Shown here: piece by piece, positions 9,874 to 18,582 of the stretch
Numbering within the stretch: position 1 is the first letter of the stretch
Layout of the letters: each line of letters opens with the position of its first letter
DNA from: Actinomyces trachealis
Lineage (GTDB): Bacteria; Actinomycetota; Actinomycetes; Actinomycetales; Actinomycetaceae
Assembly: GCF_015711475.1 (NCBI RefSeq)
Contig: NZ_CP065027.1
Location: 372,001 to 436,000, forward strand
DNA: 64,000 nucleotides
Reading direction: 5' to 3'
The notes under the pieces: model-generated
The model's database searches: none
What the model saw: only the letters and a program-made list of their open reading frames with translations
Told to the model about the DNA's origin: nothing
Made by a program: the position numbers and the translations under genes

Positions 9874-9926
9874 GCGGACCCTTGAAATGCGGTGGGCGCG
9901 CCTCGTGTGGACGTGCGCGGAGGCGG

Positions 9927-10064
9927 GTCAACCCGTCAGATGGCGTCGATTCAACCGGGCGTATGGCGCCCTGTCAACCCGTAATGTAGCGGCAATCCAA
10001 CCTGGCATGTGGCGCCCGGTGAACCCGTGAGATGGCGGCAATCCAACCTGGTATGTGGTGTCAG
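9927..10064. repeat. Six tandem 23-bp repeats arranged as three 46-bp units
   Basis: Three head-to-tail 46-bp units at 9927-9972, 9973-10018 and 10019-10064. Each splits into two related 23-bp halves that share a tCAACCnG core followed about 8 nt later by TGGCG or a close variant. There are no variable spacers, so this is not a CRISPR array. It lies between the 3' end of the RAMP operon and the truncated DUF4143 remnant. Possible roles: a protein-binding (iteron-like) array, a recombination hot spot, or decayed repeat DNA. Unit 1 differs most from units 2 and 3. Confidence 0.8.
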
Positions 10065-10106
10065 GACGGCCGGGGACGACGGCGGAGGGCCGGTCGATGG
10101 GGCTGC

Positions 10107-12491
10107 TTACCTCCTTTTGTGGTGGTTTCCCTGCTGACCTCGCTGTGGTGCTGAACCCATGTCGATCGGCTCCGGGGGGTCCGCCACGCACAGGTCTGTG
10201 GGAGCGAGACCGCGTCCCAGCTCGGGCTCCCCACTTTTTTTAGGCTCTGTCTGGGTCTGGTTGTTCTCCTTGTTCTCATCCAGACTCATGTAGCGAACCG
10301 GGTGTTTGACTGTGTAGCCGAAGGCGGCACGCTGAAGGGCTCGTACCCAGGGCTCTTCTCGGAGCGTGTCCTCGTTCGGCAGCGGGAAGTGGGAAAGGGG
10401 GTATGTGCGCATCTCCTGACCGAGGCAGCCATCGAGGCGCGCATATAGACCCGCGAGATCGTCCCCGCAGACGGCTCGCAGGCCGTCCTTGGCGATACGG
10501 ACCTCGATGGTCCCAAGTCCGAGGGGCTTGCCCAGCCCCATGCGCAGGTAACCGACCGGAGACTGCGTCCCTTCACCCGTGGTTCGCTTCTCCGGCGGGA
10601 CAAGGTTCTCCGGTGTGAGCACCCACACCAGGGCGCCGAGCTCATCGCGGGACAGGTTGGTGAAGCTCACCGTGCAGCGCAGGACGCTGCCAGCCTTCAG
10701 CCATGACTTGGCCGTGAGGCGGACCGAGTCATTGCTCTGCTGCTGACCGCCTAGTGAGGCGGCTGTGGTGGCTTGCTTGGGAAAACCATCGGAGTCGAGG
10801 TCCTCTCCCTCCAGGAGCCGACGGTGCACGGGGTATGCCGCCGCCCCCAGCAGCTGTCCGTCAGTGAAGTACTGGTCTCGTCGCAGAGGTTTCTCGTCCG
10901 TCTCCTTGGGAGTCCGCCCGTCCTCGTCCGTGAGGAATCTTCTGGCGGACGACGGCTTGGGTGACAGGAGAGGGGCGAGCTGCTTCTCCTTGGTCGACAC
11001 GAGTGCTCCGGTGCTGTCGACCGGTCCGACGACGATCCGACCGCGCGCAGCGACATCCCCGCCCGTCGCGCCCTCGGCTGCGGCCGGCACTACATAGCCG
11101 AAGAGACGGTCGGCCGTGGATGCCTCCTCCGCAAGAGACACCGGAAGGACTCCCTGTTTCTCGGCAAGCGCGTGGGGACTCATCGCATAGGCGTGCCGAC
11201 CAATCATCGTCGGGACGATCTCCCGCACCACCGGTTTTCCATCGATCTCCTCGACGACGGCGAAGGCGACGTCCTCGACCTTGAGTGATGCGGCCGTCTC
11301 GGCCTTGAGTGATTCATTTCTGGCCTGCTGGGCCGTGTAGGTCGCGCGGTTCGATGTGTGCCGCTGCTTACCCGACTCGTTCTCACGGTGGCTCACATAG
11401 CTTTCAACGACGGCTCTGTACCCCTCGCGCACGTGAGGATCGATGCGGACCTCGGTCGCGCCGCCGGAGGAGACATCGAAGAAGAACCGCTCGTCGTGCT
11501 TTCGAGGAAACAAATTCCCCGGCTTCGTCCACGGCGGAGCGGTCTGGCACACATAGCCGCTGACATCTTCCATTTTGTCGACCTTCGTCACCGAGCGTTT
11601 GATCTCGGCAACCTCCACAAAGTCAGAACCTACTTGAATGTGTGTCACCTGCCAGTAGGCGTATCGCGGCCCCTTGCCTTGGTCCCCGTGCAGGCACAGG
11701 GTCAGGTGGCAGCGGATCCTCCGGCCATGAGGCGCCAGCTTCTTCTCGAGAGTTTTGTTGTCGACTTTCAGGTAGGCGTGTCCCTCGGAGCCGGTCTGGA
11801 GGGCTGCCGCAGGCATGACCGGGTAGTTGTAGCGCCCCTTTTTGAAGCTCCTCCGGTCCTGAGTGTCGCCGTAGAAGAGCTCACCGACAAGCCCGTCCCC
11901 GTCCTCCCCCTTCACCCGGATCGGCACCAACCTGAGCGCGCTGGCGGCGTCGCCCCTGTAGGTCAGGCGCCGGGAGCGATCGTCCGGAGAACGGCGGGCC
12001 CCGCTTCGGTTCTCCGCGTCCCCGAACACCCGGAACCGGGAGCAGGTGAGGGCCTCATACGCGCGAGAGATCATCCCCTTGACCATTGTGGGCGCGATGA
12101 CCGGGTTGCCCGCGTCGTCGACAGGCACGTTGACGTAGGTCTTCCCGTCATGTTTCGTCTGCGCACCGAAGACGAGCGGTGTGCGCACTGTCATCTCCAC
12201 GTCGATCGACCCGGACCAGCGATCCGGGCGCAGGTGGTCGTGGCCGAGCGCAGGAGAGTCGGCGAAGAGGTCCGGGGAGAGGATTCCTGAAGCGGCCTCG
12301 TTCGTAGACCGAGTCCGAAGCACCGGAATCCGATTGACCGCCGAGTGGAACGGTTTGAAGTCCGGGAACGCCTGCGCGTTACGAGGGCCAGGCACAGTTC
12401 CCGGCGTAGCCCGGGGCTGGGATTGGGGGTCAGGGGCTTTCGAAGCCCTCCTGGGTGGCCCGGGCTTCGGGGTGTTGTTCTTACTGCTCAT
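10107..12491 (-). CDS. RAMP protein, Cas7 with large insertion (TIGR03986-like)
   Basis: Predicted backbone subunit of a type III-D effector complex. It is 794 residues. The N-terminal part (about 70-170) has Cas7/RAMP features: TVRTPLVFGAQT, then PVIAPTMVKGMISRAYEALT. The matching C-terminal half contains the glycine-rich RAMP loop MGLGKPLGLGTIEV near residue 680. Between them lie roughly 400 residues of insertion, so this resembles the Cas7-insertion subunit of III-Dv complexes. The N-terminal 50 residues are Pro/Ser/Lys rich and probably disordered; the C-terminal tail is also low complexity. It is the last gene of the operon, starting 1 bp after the Csx19-like gene ends. I cannot point to a convincing catalytic Asp. 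Confidence 0.75.
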   Translation of the reverse strand: MSSKNNTPKPGPPRRASKAPDPQSQPRATPGTVPGPRNAQAFPDFKPFHSAVNRIPVLRTRSTNEAASGILSPDLFADSPALGHDHLRPDRWSGSIDVEMTVRTPLVFGAQTKHDGKTYVNVPVDDAGNPVIAPTMVKGMISRAYEALTCSRFRVFGDAENRSGARRSPDDRSRRLTYRGDAASALRLVPIRVKGEDGDGLVGELFYGDTQDRRSFKKGRYNYPVMPAAALQTGSEGHAYLKVDNKTLEKKLAPHGRRIRCHLTLCLHGDQGKGPRYAYWQVTHIQVGSDFVEVAEIKRSVTKVDKMEDVSGYVCQTAPPWTKPGNLFPRKHDERFFFDVSSGGATEVRIDPHVREGYRAVVESYVSHRENESGKQRHTSNRATYTAQQARNESLKAETAASLKVEDVAFAVVEEIDGKPVVREIVPTMIGRHAYAMSPHALAEKQGVLPVSLAEEASTADRLFGYVVPAAAEGATGGDVAARGRIVVGPVDSTGALVSTKEKQLAPLLSPKPSSARRFLTDEDGRTPKETDEKPLRRDQYFTDGQLLGAAAYPVHRRLLEGEDLDSDGFPKQATTAASLGGQQQSNDSVRLTAKSWLKAGSVLRCTVSFTNLSRDELGALVWVLTPENLVPPEKRTTGEGTQSPVGYLRMGLGKPLGLGTIEVRIAKDGLRAVCGDDLAGLYARLDGCLGQEMRTYPLSHFPLPNEDTLREEPWVRALQRAAFGYTVKHPVRYMSLDENKENNQTQTEPKKSGEPELGRGLAPTDLCVADPPEPIDMGSAPQRGQQGNHHKRR

Positions 12492-12492
12492 C

Positions 12493-13053
12493 TCACGCCC
12501 ACTTTCCCGTCATGAGTTCGTCGACGAAGACGACGTTGCCGTAATCGTCCTCGGCGAAGATCTCCACGCTTGTCATCTTGTCGGAGGCGTCGGAGGCGTC
12601 GGACGGCGCTTTCGCACCGTGCTGGAGATATGAGTTGGGGCGGTACCAACAGGTGTCCCGTTCAGGCTGAGGTGCCGCAACAGTAGTGTCGGTGGGAGGA
12701 TCTCCCGCGCAGCGGAGGACGATCTCCGCCGTTCCCCAACCATTGAGCCACCGCAGCTCATGGGCAAGGACACCAGCGTCACCATCCTTGACGAGAGCCC
12801 ACAGCCGCAGTTCGTAGACGCTCTTCAGCACTACCGGTGTCCCGTCGGTGGCGCTAAGCCCTTTACTCGACGCGTCGCGCAGCGCTCGTGCTCCGGCGGT
12901 CGTATACGCGATCCCCTGCCACTCCCGGCCCTCAGAATCTGAGCAGTCATTCGCGCGCTTCAGAACATCCTCGAGTCCGCCGGCGGGTAAGCAGTCGTAG
13001 CTCCACCTGCCGGACTGCAGCGGCGGCAGGTTCAGATTGCTTGCCTTAGTCAC
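12493..13053 (-). CDS. csx19: Csx19-like small type III-D protein
   Basis: A 186-residue protein lodged between two RAMP genes, overlapping the upstream one by 8 bp. Visible features are KSVYELRLWALVKDG and LAHELRWLNGWGTAEIVL, reminiscent of the TIGR03984/Csx19 family that accompanies type III-D loci; the match is by memory. In III-Dv complexes Csx19 sits on the crRNA end with Cas5 (established for that system). There is no RAMP glycine loop and no nuclease motif. The position in the operon supports the call more strongly than the sequence does. The alternative is an unnamed small subunit. Confidence 0.5.
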   Translation of the reverse strand: MTKASNLNLPPLQSGRWSYDCLPAGGLEDVLKRANDCSDSEGREWQGIAYTTAGARALRDASSKGLSATDGTPVVLKSVYELRLWALVKDGDAGVLAHELRWLNGWGTAEIVLRCAGDPPTDTTVAAPQPERDTCWYRPNSYLQHGAKAPSDASDASDKMTSVEIFAEDDYGNVVFVDELMTGKWA

Positions 13054-14695
13054 GGCAGGACTCCTTCGTCTCGCACAGGTATGAGCTCCAACCGGTCCAG
13101 TTGGCGTCCGGGTTCGGCTCGATCATCAGCGCTCGAAGTCGCTTGAGCACCTGGCTGGCGATCGAGACGACCTCGGCGCCGTCCCGATCGGCCGCGTCGC
13201 CGCCCGGGTCTATGAAGTCCCAGGGTTCCCCGACGATGTCGGCTCCGCCATCAACGCGCACGCGCGTCACGTGTATCTGCCCGAGGCCTCGGGTCCCGCG
13301 GCTGCCCAGAGGAAGAGCGCCGGTGGCGAGCTCGGCGAGCGTGAGGCCCAGCAGGCACCAGGCCGCTCGGCGGCGGTCAACCGGGCCGGGCAGTGACCTG
13401 GGATCAAGCTCAAGGACAAGATCCTTCCATCTCGTATCGGGGACCTTCTCACCGTACAAGAGGCCCTCGGCGACCCCGCCGGTCCAGCGGTCGCCGGCGT
13501 TGTGGACCACCTTGCGCAGCGTCGTCTGGCCGCTGGCCAGAGTGTCCAGCACTCTCAGAGCGCCGCGCCTGTCCGTTGAGCCGAACAAGTCCCTGACCAG
13601 AGTTGGATCAGCCGCGAGCTGGTCATGGACCCCTCGCTCCGCCCAGTCGTCGATGGGGGTGGACTGCTGTGCGGCCAGCACGGTCCGGGCGATCCGGGAC
13701 GCACGGGAACGCAGAGCCCCGCGCACGGAGGACCCCGGCAGCACGAACGGTGCGCTGGGTTGAGGCTCACTGCGCAAAGGCTCGGTGTAGATCATCTCCT
13801 GCTGGTCGTCAGCCTGGCCCTTGGCACCCTGGTGGGTGGGCGTGACGCGCTCCGCCAGCTCGGGGCGAGGCTCGGCCACGAGGATCCCGGTCGGGCTGTC
13901 CCAACTGATCGTGATGCGTATGCGCTCCGACCCCGTGCAGGAAACCGGATCAATCGCGGTGGTCACATCCTCGCCGCCGTCCAGCCATGTCAGCAGGCCC
14001 TCACGCGTCCCCAACCTGGATCGCGTGAGGGTCCACGGGCGGTCATCGGCCAGACGGACCCGCCCCCACCCAGCGTTGCGGCGCCCACCGAAAGCAACCC
14101 GTCCCGAATCCAGGAGGCCAATGATGACGGCGAACAGCTGCTCAACCTGACTCTCCGTTGCTGGCTCGGGACCTGCCGCTTCCAGCTCGGTCCTCCCGCC
14201 GCTCACCGACATCCGGCCGGTCTGGGCAGTGATGGTCAAGGTCAGGGGGCGTTCTGCGGGAACGTACTCGTGCTCGAACAGTGCCGTGTCACCTGCGGCC
14301 CCCCAGTAGCGGTTCACGGCGATCCCGGTGCGGGTCGCCAGCGCAATGCTCTGCGCCGCCTCAGCCAGGTCGACGGCGTGGAAAGTGAGCGTGGCCGCCC
14401 TGGGCTCCCCGCTCGACGTCGTGCCCCACAGGCGCTCCCAGTCGCTACCGAGCTGCTCCCTCACAGCGGCACCGGCGTCACTGTGGAGGTACTCCTCGCA
14501 GGCGGCCCGCACCGCCCCTTTGACAGAACGCCCGGTGAGGACGGGGCGGCCTTTGCCGTCGCGGGCGAAGCGCCGCGGGACGGCGACACGCTCACTGCCC
14601 GGGCGTGAGCGGTCGACGACCTCGTCGATACCACCCGAGTGCAGGGGAGAATCGGTGACCAGGTGGATGGTCATCTCGTAACGGGTGATGCTCAT
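13046..14695 (-). CDS. Double RAMP protein (tandem Cas7, Cas7-2x-like)
   Basis: A 549-residue protein with two RAMP domains in tandem. Domain 1 (about 1-225): TDSPLHSGG, VLTGRSVKGAVRAACEEYL, the glycine loop GGRRNAGWGRVRL. Domain 2 (about 250-490): FVLPGSSVRGALRSRASRIA, LFGSTDRRGALRVLD, the glycine loop GSRGTRGLGQIHV. Each domain should form one Cas7 ring segment that holds crRNA and may cut target RNA. In domain 1 the aspartates of GGIDEVVDRS (D24, D28) are where Csm3-type proteins place the catalytic Asp. In domain 2 the corresponding loop is longer, with QADDQQEM as the candidate. The start overlaps the upstream gene's stop by 4 bp. A C-terminal 50-residue tail is unassigned. Confidence 0.78.
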   Translation of the reverse strand: MSITRYEMTIHLVTDSPLHSGGIDEVVDRSRPGSERVAVPRRFARDGKGRPVLTGRSVKGAVRAACEEYLHSDAGAAVREQLGSDWERLWGTTSSGEPRAATLTFHAVDLAEAAQSIALATRTGIAVNRYWGAAGDTALFEHEYVPAERPLTLTITAQTGRMSVSGGRTELEAAGPEPATESQVEQLFAVIIGLLDSGRVAFGGRRNAGWGRVRLADDRPWTLTRSRLGTREGLLTWLDGGEDVTTAIDPVSCTGSERIRITISWDSPTGILVAEPRPELAERVTPTHQGAKGQADDQQEMIYTEPLRSEPQPSAPFVLPGSSVRGALRSRASRIARTVLAAQQSTPIDDWAERGVHDQLAADPTLVRDLFGSTDRRGALRVLDTLASGQTTLRKVVHNAGDRWTGGVAEGLLYGEKVPDTRWKDLVLELDPRSLPGPVDRRRAAWCLLGLTLAELATGALPLGSRGTRGLGQIHVTRVRVDGGADIVGEPWDFIDPGGDAADRDGAEVVSIASQVLKRLRALMIEPNPDANWTGWSSYLCETKESCRD

Positions 14696-16689
14696 CGCTC
14701 CTCCTGGCGCGTCGATCGCGGACCGGGCCCGATCATGTCGGCCTGGTCCAATGGGGCCAGGGTGAGGCTCTCCTTCGCCAACAACGGGTGGGCGACGACG
14801 AAGCGCCCGAAACCCTGGGCGGTGAGCTCGCCGACGCCGAGGACGGACAGGCGCGCAAGTACTGCCATCACAGCATCTGCATCAGCCCCGTTGGCAGGAT
14901 GCACCCGCAGCACACTGCCAGCGCAGACGGTCGTGCGGGTGGCGCGCGGCTGACGGTCCGCCCCCGCCCAGGAGTCGACGCGCCTGTGACGGATCCCCGC
15001 AGAGAAGTTCTCACCCTTCGGGGCAAAGAGAGCCACGTGGGCACCGGCGTCCTTGAAGGCCCTGAGCAGGTCCTCCACGCGGCCACCCGGGCCGAGCCAT
15101 TGCGAGCGGGCGATGACGTCCGAGGTGAACCACAGGGTCGTGGTGCCGTCCGCCTCCCACTCCGGCACGGTCGCCGTTGCCGCCGACTCAAGGCCTCCCA
15201 GCGTGCAGTGGACACGGCCGTAGGTGCCGCTCAGACGCATGGAGCCCACCCGTTCCATAAACCCCTCGGCGGGGAAGATCTCGGTGATCCGCCCCTGTAT
15301 CACCTGGCGCAGGCGCTCGCTCAAGGTGACGGTGGCGCGCAGACGCAGTCCGGCGGGTAGGGCGCGGGTGAGGAACAGTTGTCCGGAGGCGGCCGCACCG
15401 GTGAGGGGGTTGTGGGTACTGGACTGCCGACCGAGAAGTGCCGGCGCGCCGATCGCTCCCGCCAGGCCATCGGTGCTGCCGGACCCCGTGGGTACGTGGC
15501 CCGGGAACACGTAGCCACTGCGCAGAGGCTTGTGGGGCTCGGTCGGCTCTGCGGAGCGCAACCTGTTGAGCACGGCGGTGCCGGGGCTAGGTGCGTCGTC
15601 GTCGGTACCGCGCTCCTCAACAGTGGCAGACGCTGCCGTGGCCACCTTGGGACTGGAGAGCACCAGTGGCACCGGCAGGCCCCGAACTCCGTCGACGACG
15701 ACGGTGGCGTCCGAGACCAGGAGGTCGCCGTTGACGACGGCGTCGCGTACGAGCGCCTGGGAGCCGAAGGCCTTGCGCAGTCGGCGGTGGACGAGCGGCA
15801 GCAGAGCCGTTCCGCGCACGAAGTCTAAGGACCTGAGCTCGCTGGAGAAGGGCACCTCATAGGAGATGACCGGGGAGCGCAGCACGAGGTCAAGGCTGGC
15901 CTGGTACAGGACCTCGTCGTCCGACCCGTGGGGGCTCAGCCGGTCCTCGGCGTTAATGACGGGGGCCTCGGCCGCGGATGCGTCTGGGGCCGGGGGCTTG
16001 GGTGGGGTATCAGTCCAGTTCGGCAGCTGCTCGCGGCACCAGGTTTCCGCCGCCCTACGGCCCTCGACGGCGGCCGCCGGACCGATGAGGACGTCGCACA
16101 GCCCGTCGCCGTCGGAGCGGTGCGAACCGATGGCTCGCACGAGCAGACCGGACAGGGCCAGGACGAGCTCAGCGGCCTGGCGCTGGTCATCGGTCCATGG
16201 CACCGGGTGCCCGAACGTGTCGGTGTCCAGCAGGGTGGCAGTGCCGTGAAGCGTGCAGGCGCTGGCGCGCTCGAAGAAGCGCAGGTGGTCCTTCTTCGCT
16301 GTCCCCGTGTCCTGATCGATGGACAAGGAGACGACGTCATGGACCGTTGTGTCCGATGTGTCCGGCGTGTCCGTTGTGTCTGAGGAACCGCTGTCGGGCA
16401 GACGCACATCGCTGAAGGAGACGAGGCGGGAGCGCTCAGCCGTACCGAAGAGTGCCTCGATGAAGGACTGCCAGGCCCCGGTCGCAGCGCCGTCGAGAGC
16501 CTTGGCGACGATGAAGGCCTGCTCTCGCACGGCGCCGGTGATGACGGTGCCCCGTACTACCGGCCGACCTTGCTCATCCTTCTCGACGACGGCGTTCACA
16601 CCGCCCGCAATACCTGCCCCGGTGGACACTCCCCAGTCGGAGTGGAAGGTGATGGTCACGGGAATCTCAGGGGTTGCCTGGTTGCTCAT
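14692..16689 (-). CDS. csx10: Cas7-Cas5 fusion (Csx10-like type III-D subunit)
   Basis: A 665-residue fusion. Residues 1-215 form a Cas7-like RAMP (TFHSDWGVSTGAG, then GRPVVRGTVITGAVREQAF). After a Pro/Ala-rich linker (about 225-260), residues 265-640 resemble Csx10 (Cas5-type): SLDLVLRSPVISYEVPF, SLDFVRGTALLPLVHRRL, SDATVVVDGVRGLPVPLVLS, MRLSGTYGRVHC and the final loop LTAQGFGRFVV. Csx10 caps the 5' handle end of the crRNA in type III-D. The loop equivalent to the Csm3 catalytic site reads GGVNAVVEKD, with Asn where Asp is usual, so this Cas7 domain may not cut. Unlike the cyanobacterial III-Dv fusion, no extra Cas11 helical domain is visible after the last glycine loop. The stretch near residues 100-120 is Asp/Thr rich. 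Start overlaps cas10 by 4 bp. Confidence 0.75.
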   Translation of the reverse strand: MSNQATPEIPVTITFHSDWGVSTGAGIAGGVNAVVEKDEQGRPVVRGTVITGAVREQAFIVAKALDGAATGAWQSFIEALFGTAERSRLVSFSDVRLPDSGSSDTTDTPDTSDTTVHDVVSLSIDQDTGTAKKDHLRFFERASACTLHGTATLLDTDTFGHPVPWTDDQRQAAELVLALSGLLVRAIGSHRSDGDGLCDVLIGPAAAVEGRRAAETWCREQLPNWTDTPPKPPAPDASAAEAPVINAEDRLSPHGSDDEVLYQASLDLVLRSPVISYEVPFSSELRSLDFVRGTALLPLVHRRLRKAFGSQALVRDAVVNGDLLVSDATVVVDGVRGLPVPLVLSSPKVATAASATVEERGTDDDAPSPGTAVLNRLRSAEPTEPHKPLRSGYVFPGHVPTGSGSTDGLAGAIGAPALLGRQSSTHNPLTGAAASGQLFLTRALPAGLRLRATVTLSERLRQVIQGRITEIFPAEGFMERVGSMRLSGTYGRVHCTLGGLESAATATVPEWEADGTTTLWFTSDVIARSQWLGPGGRVEDLLRAFKDAGAHVALFAPKGENFSAGIRHRRVDSWAGADRQPRATRTTVCAGSVLRVHPANGADADAVMAVLARLSVLGVGELTAQGFGRFVVAHPLLAKESLTLAPLDQADMIGPGPRSTRQEER

Positions 16690-18404
16690 GCGTGGTCCTC
16701 CGCGGGACGTGTGACGGTGGAGGGCTCCACGTCGGGCATGGGGTTGCTGAGGTAGGAGTCGGGGAGGAGGTCGGCGAGCTCGAGGAGGTCGAAGAGTGAG
16801 CGGATGTCACCGATAGCCTTGGTGAGGTCAGAGCCGAGGACCGTCTTTGCGTCCTCCCACTCGTTCTGGGCCCTCTTGCGAAGGCCCTCGGCGCGGGCGT
16901 TGTCACCCGCCTGCTTCGCCTGTGCGGCGTCGGACAGGATCCGGCGAATGCGCGTGGCCCGCGTCCTGGGGAAGTATCCCGCGCCCGATTCCGCCTCCGT
17001 TGAGACGTGCTCCCGGAACGCACCTAGCCGCTGGCAGATCGTGGGCCATGATGTCTGGCCCTCGCGGTCTTGAGCGTCGTCACGCAGCAGGAAGGGGCGG
17101 GTGGTGAAGGACTCGTAGGAGCGCAGGAGCTGCTCGGCGTCGAGCACCGTGGAGTCGAACAGGACGTGGTAGCTCAGCGTTGAGCGCGTGGGAGCAGATG
17201 CCTTGCCGACTGTCTTGGCCATGGCGACCAGTCGCTCGGCCAGGTCGTAGGCGATGTGGAAGGGGTAGTTGCGGCCGGTGATGGCGACGCCGGCGGCTGC
17301 GGTCATCGGGGCGCCGTGGAGCCCGGCCTCGTCGAGGGTGCTGAGGTGACTGAGCAGCGTGTCCTCGCCGGTGTGGCGCTCGTAATGCCTGAGGTAGGCG
17401 GCGGCGAAGGGCAGGGCGTAGTCGCCGCTGGTGATGACGGTGACGTCGTCGCCACCCAGGATGACGGGGACGACAGGCACAGCGGTGCTCTCCCGTCCAG
17501 CTGCCTTGGCGTCGGCCTGCGCCCAGCGGGCGACGTCCTTACACGCGTCGACGAACGCTTGCCCGACGGCCTTGTCCAGGTGCTTGTTGACCTTCAGGAG
17601 GAAGCGCCGCAGGGCATCGTCATCGTCCGGCTCGCAGCCGACGACGTCCGTGAAGTCACCGTCCGGCACCCGCTTCATCGCCTTATCGAGGTTGCTCATG
17701 ATGGCGCCGACGCCGTTGCCGTCGATATGAATGACGGCGATCTTGGACAGGGCGGAGGAGCCCTCGGCCGCCTGCGGCTGGAGCAGGCTCTCCAGCTCCA
17801 GCACGTCCCGGGCCAGCAGCTCGCCGGGCAGATCTCCTTCGATCTGTAGCAGCTCGAGCAGGTTCTCCTTGGACGTGAGCGCCAGGTGTCGCTTGATCCT
17901 GGCGGGCAGCGACAGAGCCTCTTTCCGGTCCTTCTGTGCCTCGCCTTTGACGCCCAGAGGAGGTGCCGCCGGTAGAACGGAGTCCTTGGCGCGGGCGAGG
18001 AAGGGCATCTGACAGAAACGGGCGAGCGCGGGTGGGCGGGAGAGGGCGTACTCGGCGGCCCGGGCGTGCACGGCCTTGAGGTCTGTGGCGGTGACGTGGT
18101 CACCATCCATCTTCACCATGACCCCGGAGACGTCCATGCCTGGCGCCTGGGCAAGGGCCTGGCGGGTGACGTGCCCGATGATGTGCCTGGCCTGTGGCTG
18201 CGTGTCGACCCGGAGGATGACCTTTCCGGAGGAACGCGACACCCACTGCGTACTGTCCCCGGCGACACCAGTGTCACGAAGGGCGTCCTCGGTCCACGCC
18301 CTCAACTGTGTCAGCTGGTAGGAGGCTCCGATGCTCTCCCGCAGGCGCGGTGAGGAGAAGATGTAGCGCTGGTTGCCGTTCGTCTTGAGCATGACCAGGT
18401 GCAT
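16686..18404 (-). CDS. cas10: Cas10 without HD domain, GGDD cyclase motif intact
   Basis: Large subunit of the type III complex, 572 residues from ATG 18404. That start is supported by an AGAGGAG box and by the family-like opening MHLVMLKTNGNQRYIFSS; the open frame begins 16 codons earlier. The first palm-like domain begins at once (SSPRLRESIGASYQL), leaving no room for the usual N-terminal HD nuclease. The second palm carries VILGGDDVTVIT (GGDD about 317-320), the cyclic-oligoadenylate synthase motif. A helical C-terminal domain follows. So it should sense target RNA and make a nucleotide second messenger, but not cut DNA by itself (inference). First gene of the five-gene operon and divergent from the CARF-like effector, from which it is separated by 178 bp. 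Confidence 0.85.
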   Translation of the reverse strand: MHLVMLKTNGNQRYIFSSPRLRESIGASYQLTQLRAWTEDALRDTGVAGDSTQWVSRSSGKVILRVDTQPQARHIIGHVTRQALAQAPGMDVSGVMVKMDGDHVTATDLKAVHARAAEYALSRPPALARFCQMPFLARAKDSVLPAAPPLGVKGEAQKDRKEALSLPARIKRHLALTSKENLLELLQIEGDLPGELLARDVLELESLLQPQAAEGSSALSKIAVIHIDGNGVGAIMSNLDKAMKRVPDGDFTDVVGCEPDDDDALRRFLLKVNKHLDKAVGQAFVDACKDVARWAQADAKAAGRESTAVPVVPVILGGDDVTVITSGDYALPFAAAYLRHYERHTGEDTLLSHLSTLDEAGLHGAPMTAAAGVAITGRNYPFHIAYDLAERLVAMAKTVGKASAPTRSTLSYHVLFDSTVLDAEQLLRSYESFTTRPFLLRDDAQDREGQTSWPTICQRLGAFREHVSTEAESGAGYFPRTRATRIRRILSDAAQAKQAGDNARAEGLRKRAQNEWEDAKTVLGSDLTKAIGDIRSLFDLLELADLLPDSYLSNPMPDVEPSTVTRPAEDHA

Positions 18405-18582
18405 GGCGCTCCTCTGTGGGGAGGGGTGGGACAGACGTGTGTAGTATGTCACGTCACCGACGGGTGTGTGAGGCGGGCACCGAAACCTCCACCTGGCACA
18501 CGCCTGGGAGCTGAGTGTGAGAGAGTTCTGCTGCGCGGCTGCGTGGCGTCAGGGAGCCCGCGAGCGCGGATGTGGGAGATGA
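18405..18582. promoter_or_regulatory. Divergent promoter region of the island
   Basis: This 178-bp segment must hold the promoters for both the cas10 operon (leftward) and the CARF-like effector cassette (rightward). Seen directly: the cas10 ribosome box next to 18404, a GGGAG box at 18573-18577 before the effector start, and an AT-richer spot around 18440-18452 that could be the leftward -10. No convincing hexamer pair or operator palindrome was identified. A divergent shared promoter would couple production of sensor and effector. Confidence 0.4.

Noticed and set aside
8449..9885. Long plus-strand frame opposite the AIM24/DUF4143 genes
   Set aside because: It is the complement of recognisable minus-strand protein text and has no homology-like features; a high-GC shadow.
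9927..10064. Tandem repeats as a possible CRISPR array for the type III genes
   Set aside because: The 23/46-bp units are contiguous and similar along their full length; there are no variable spacers.
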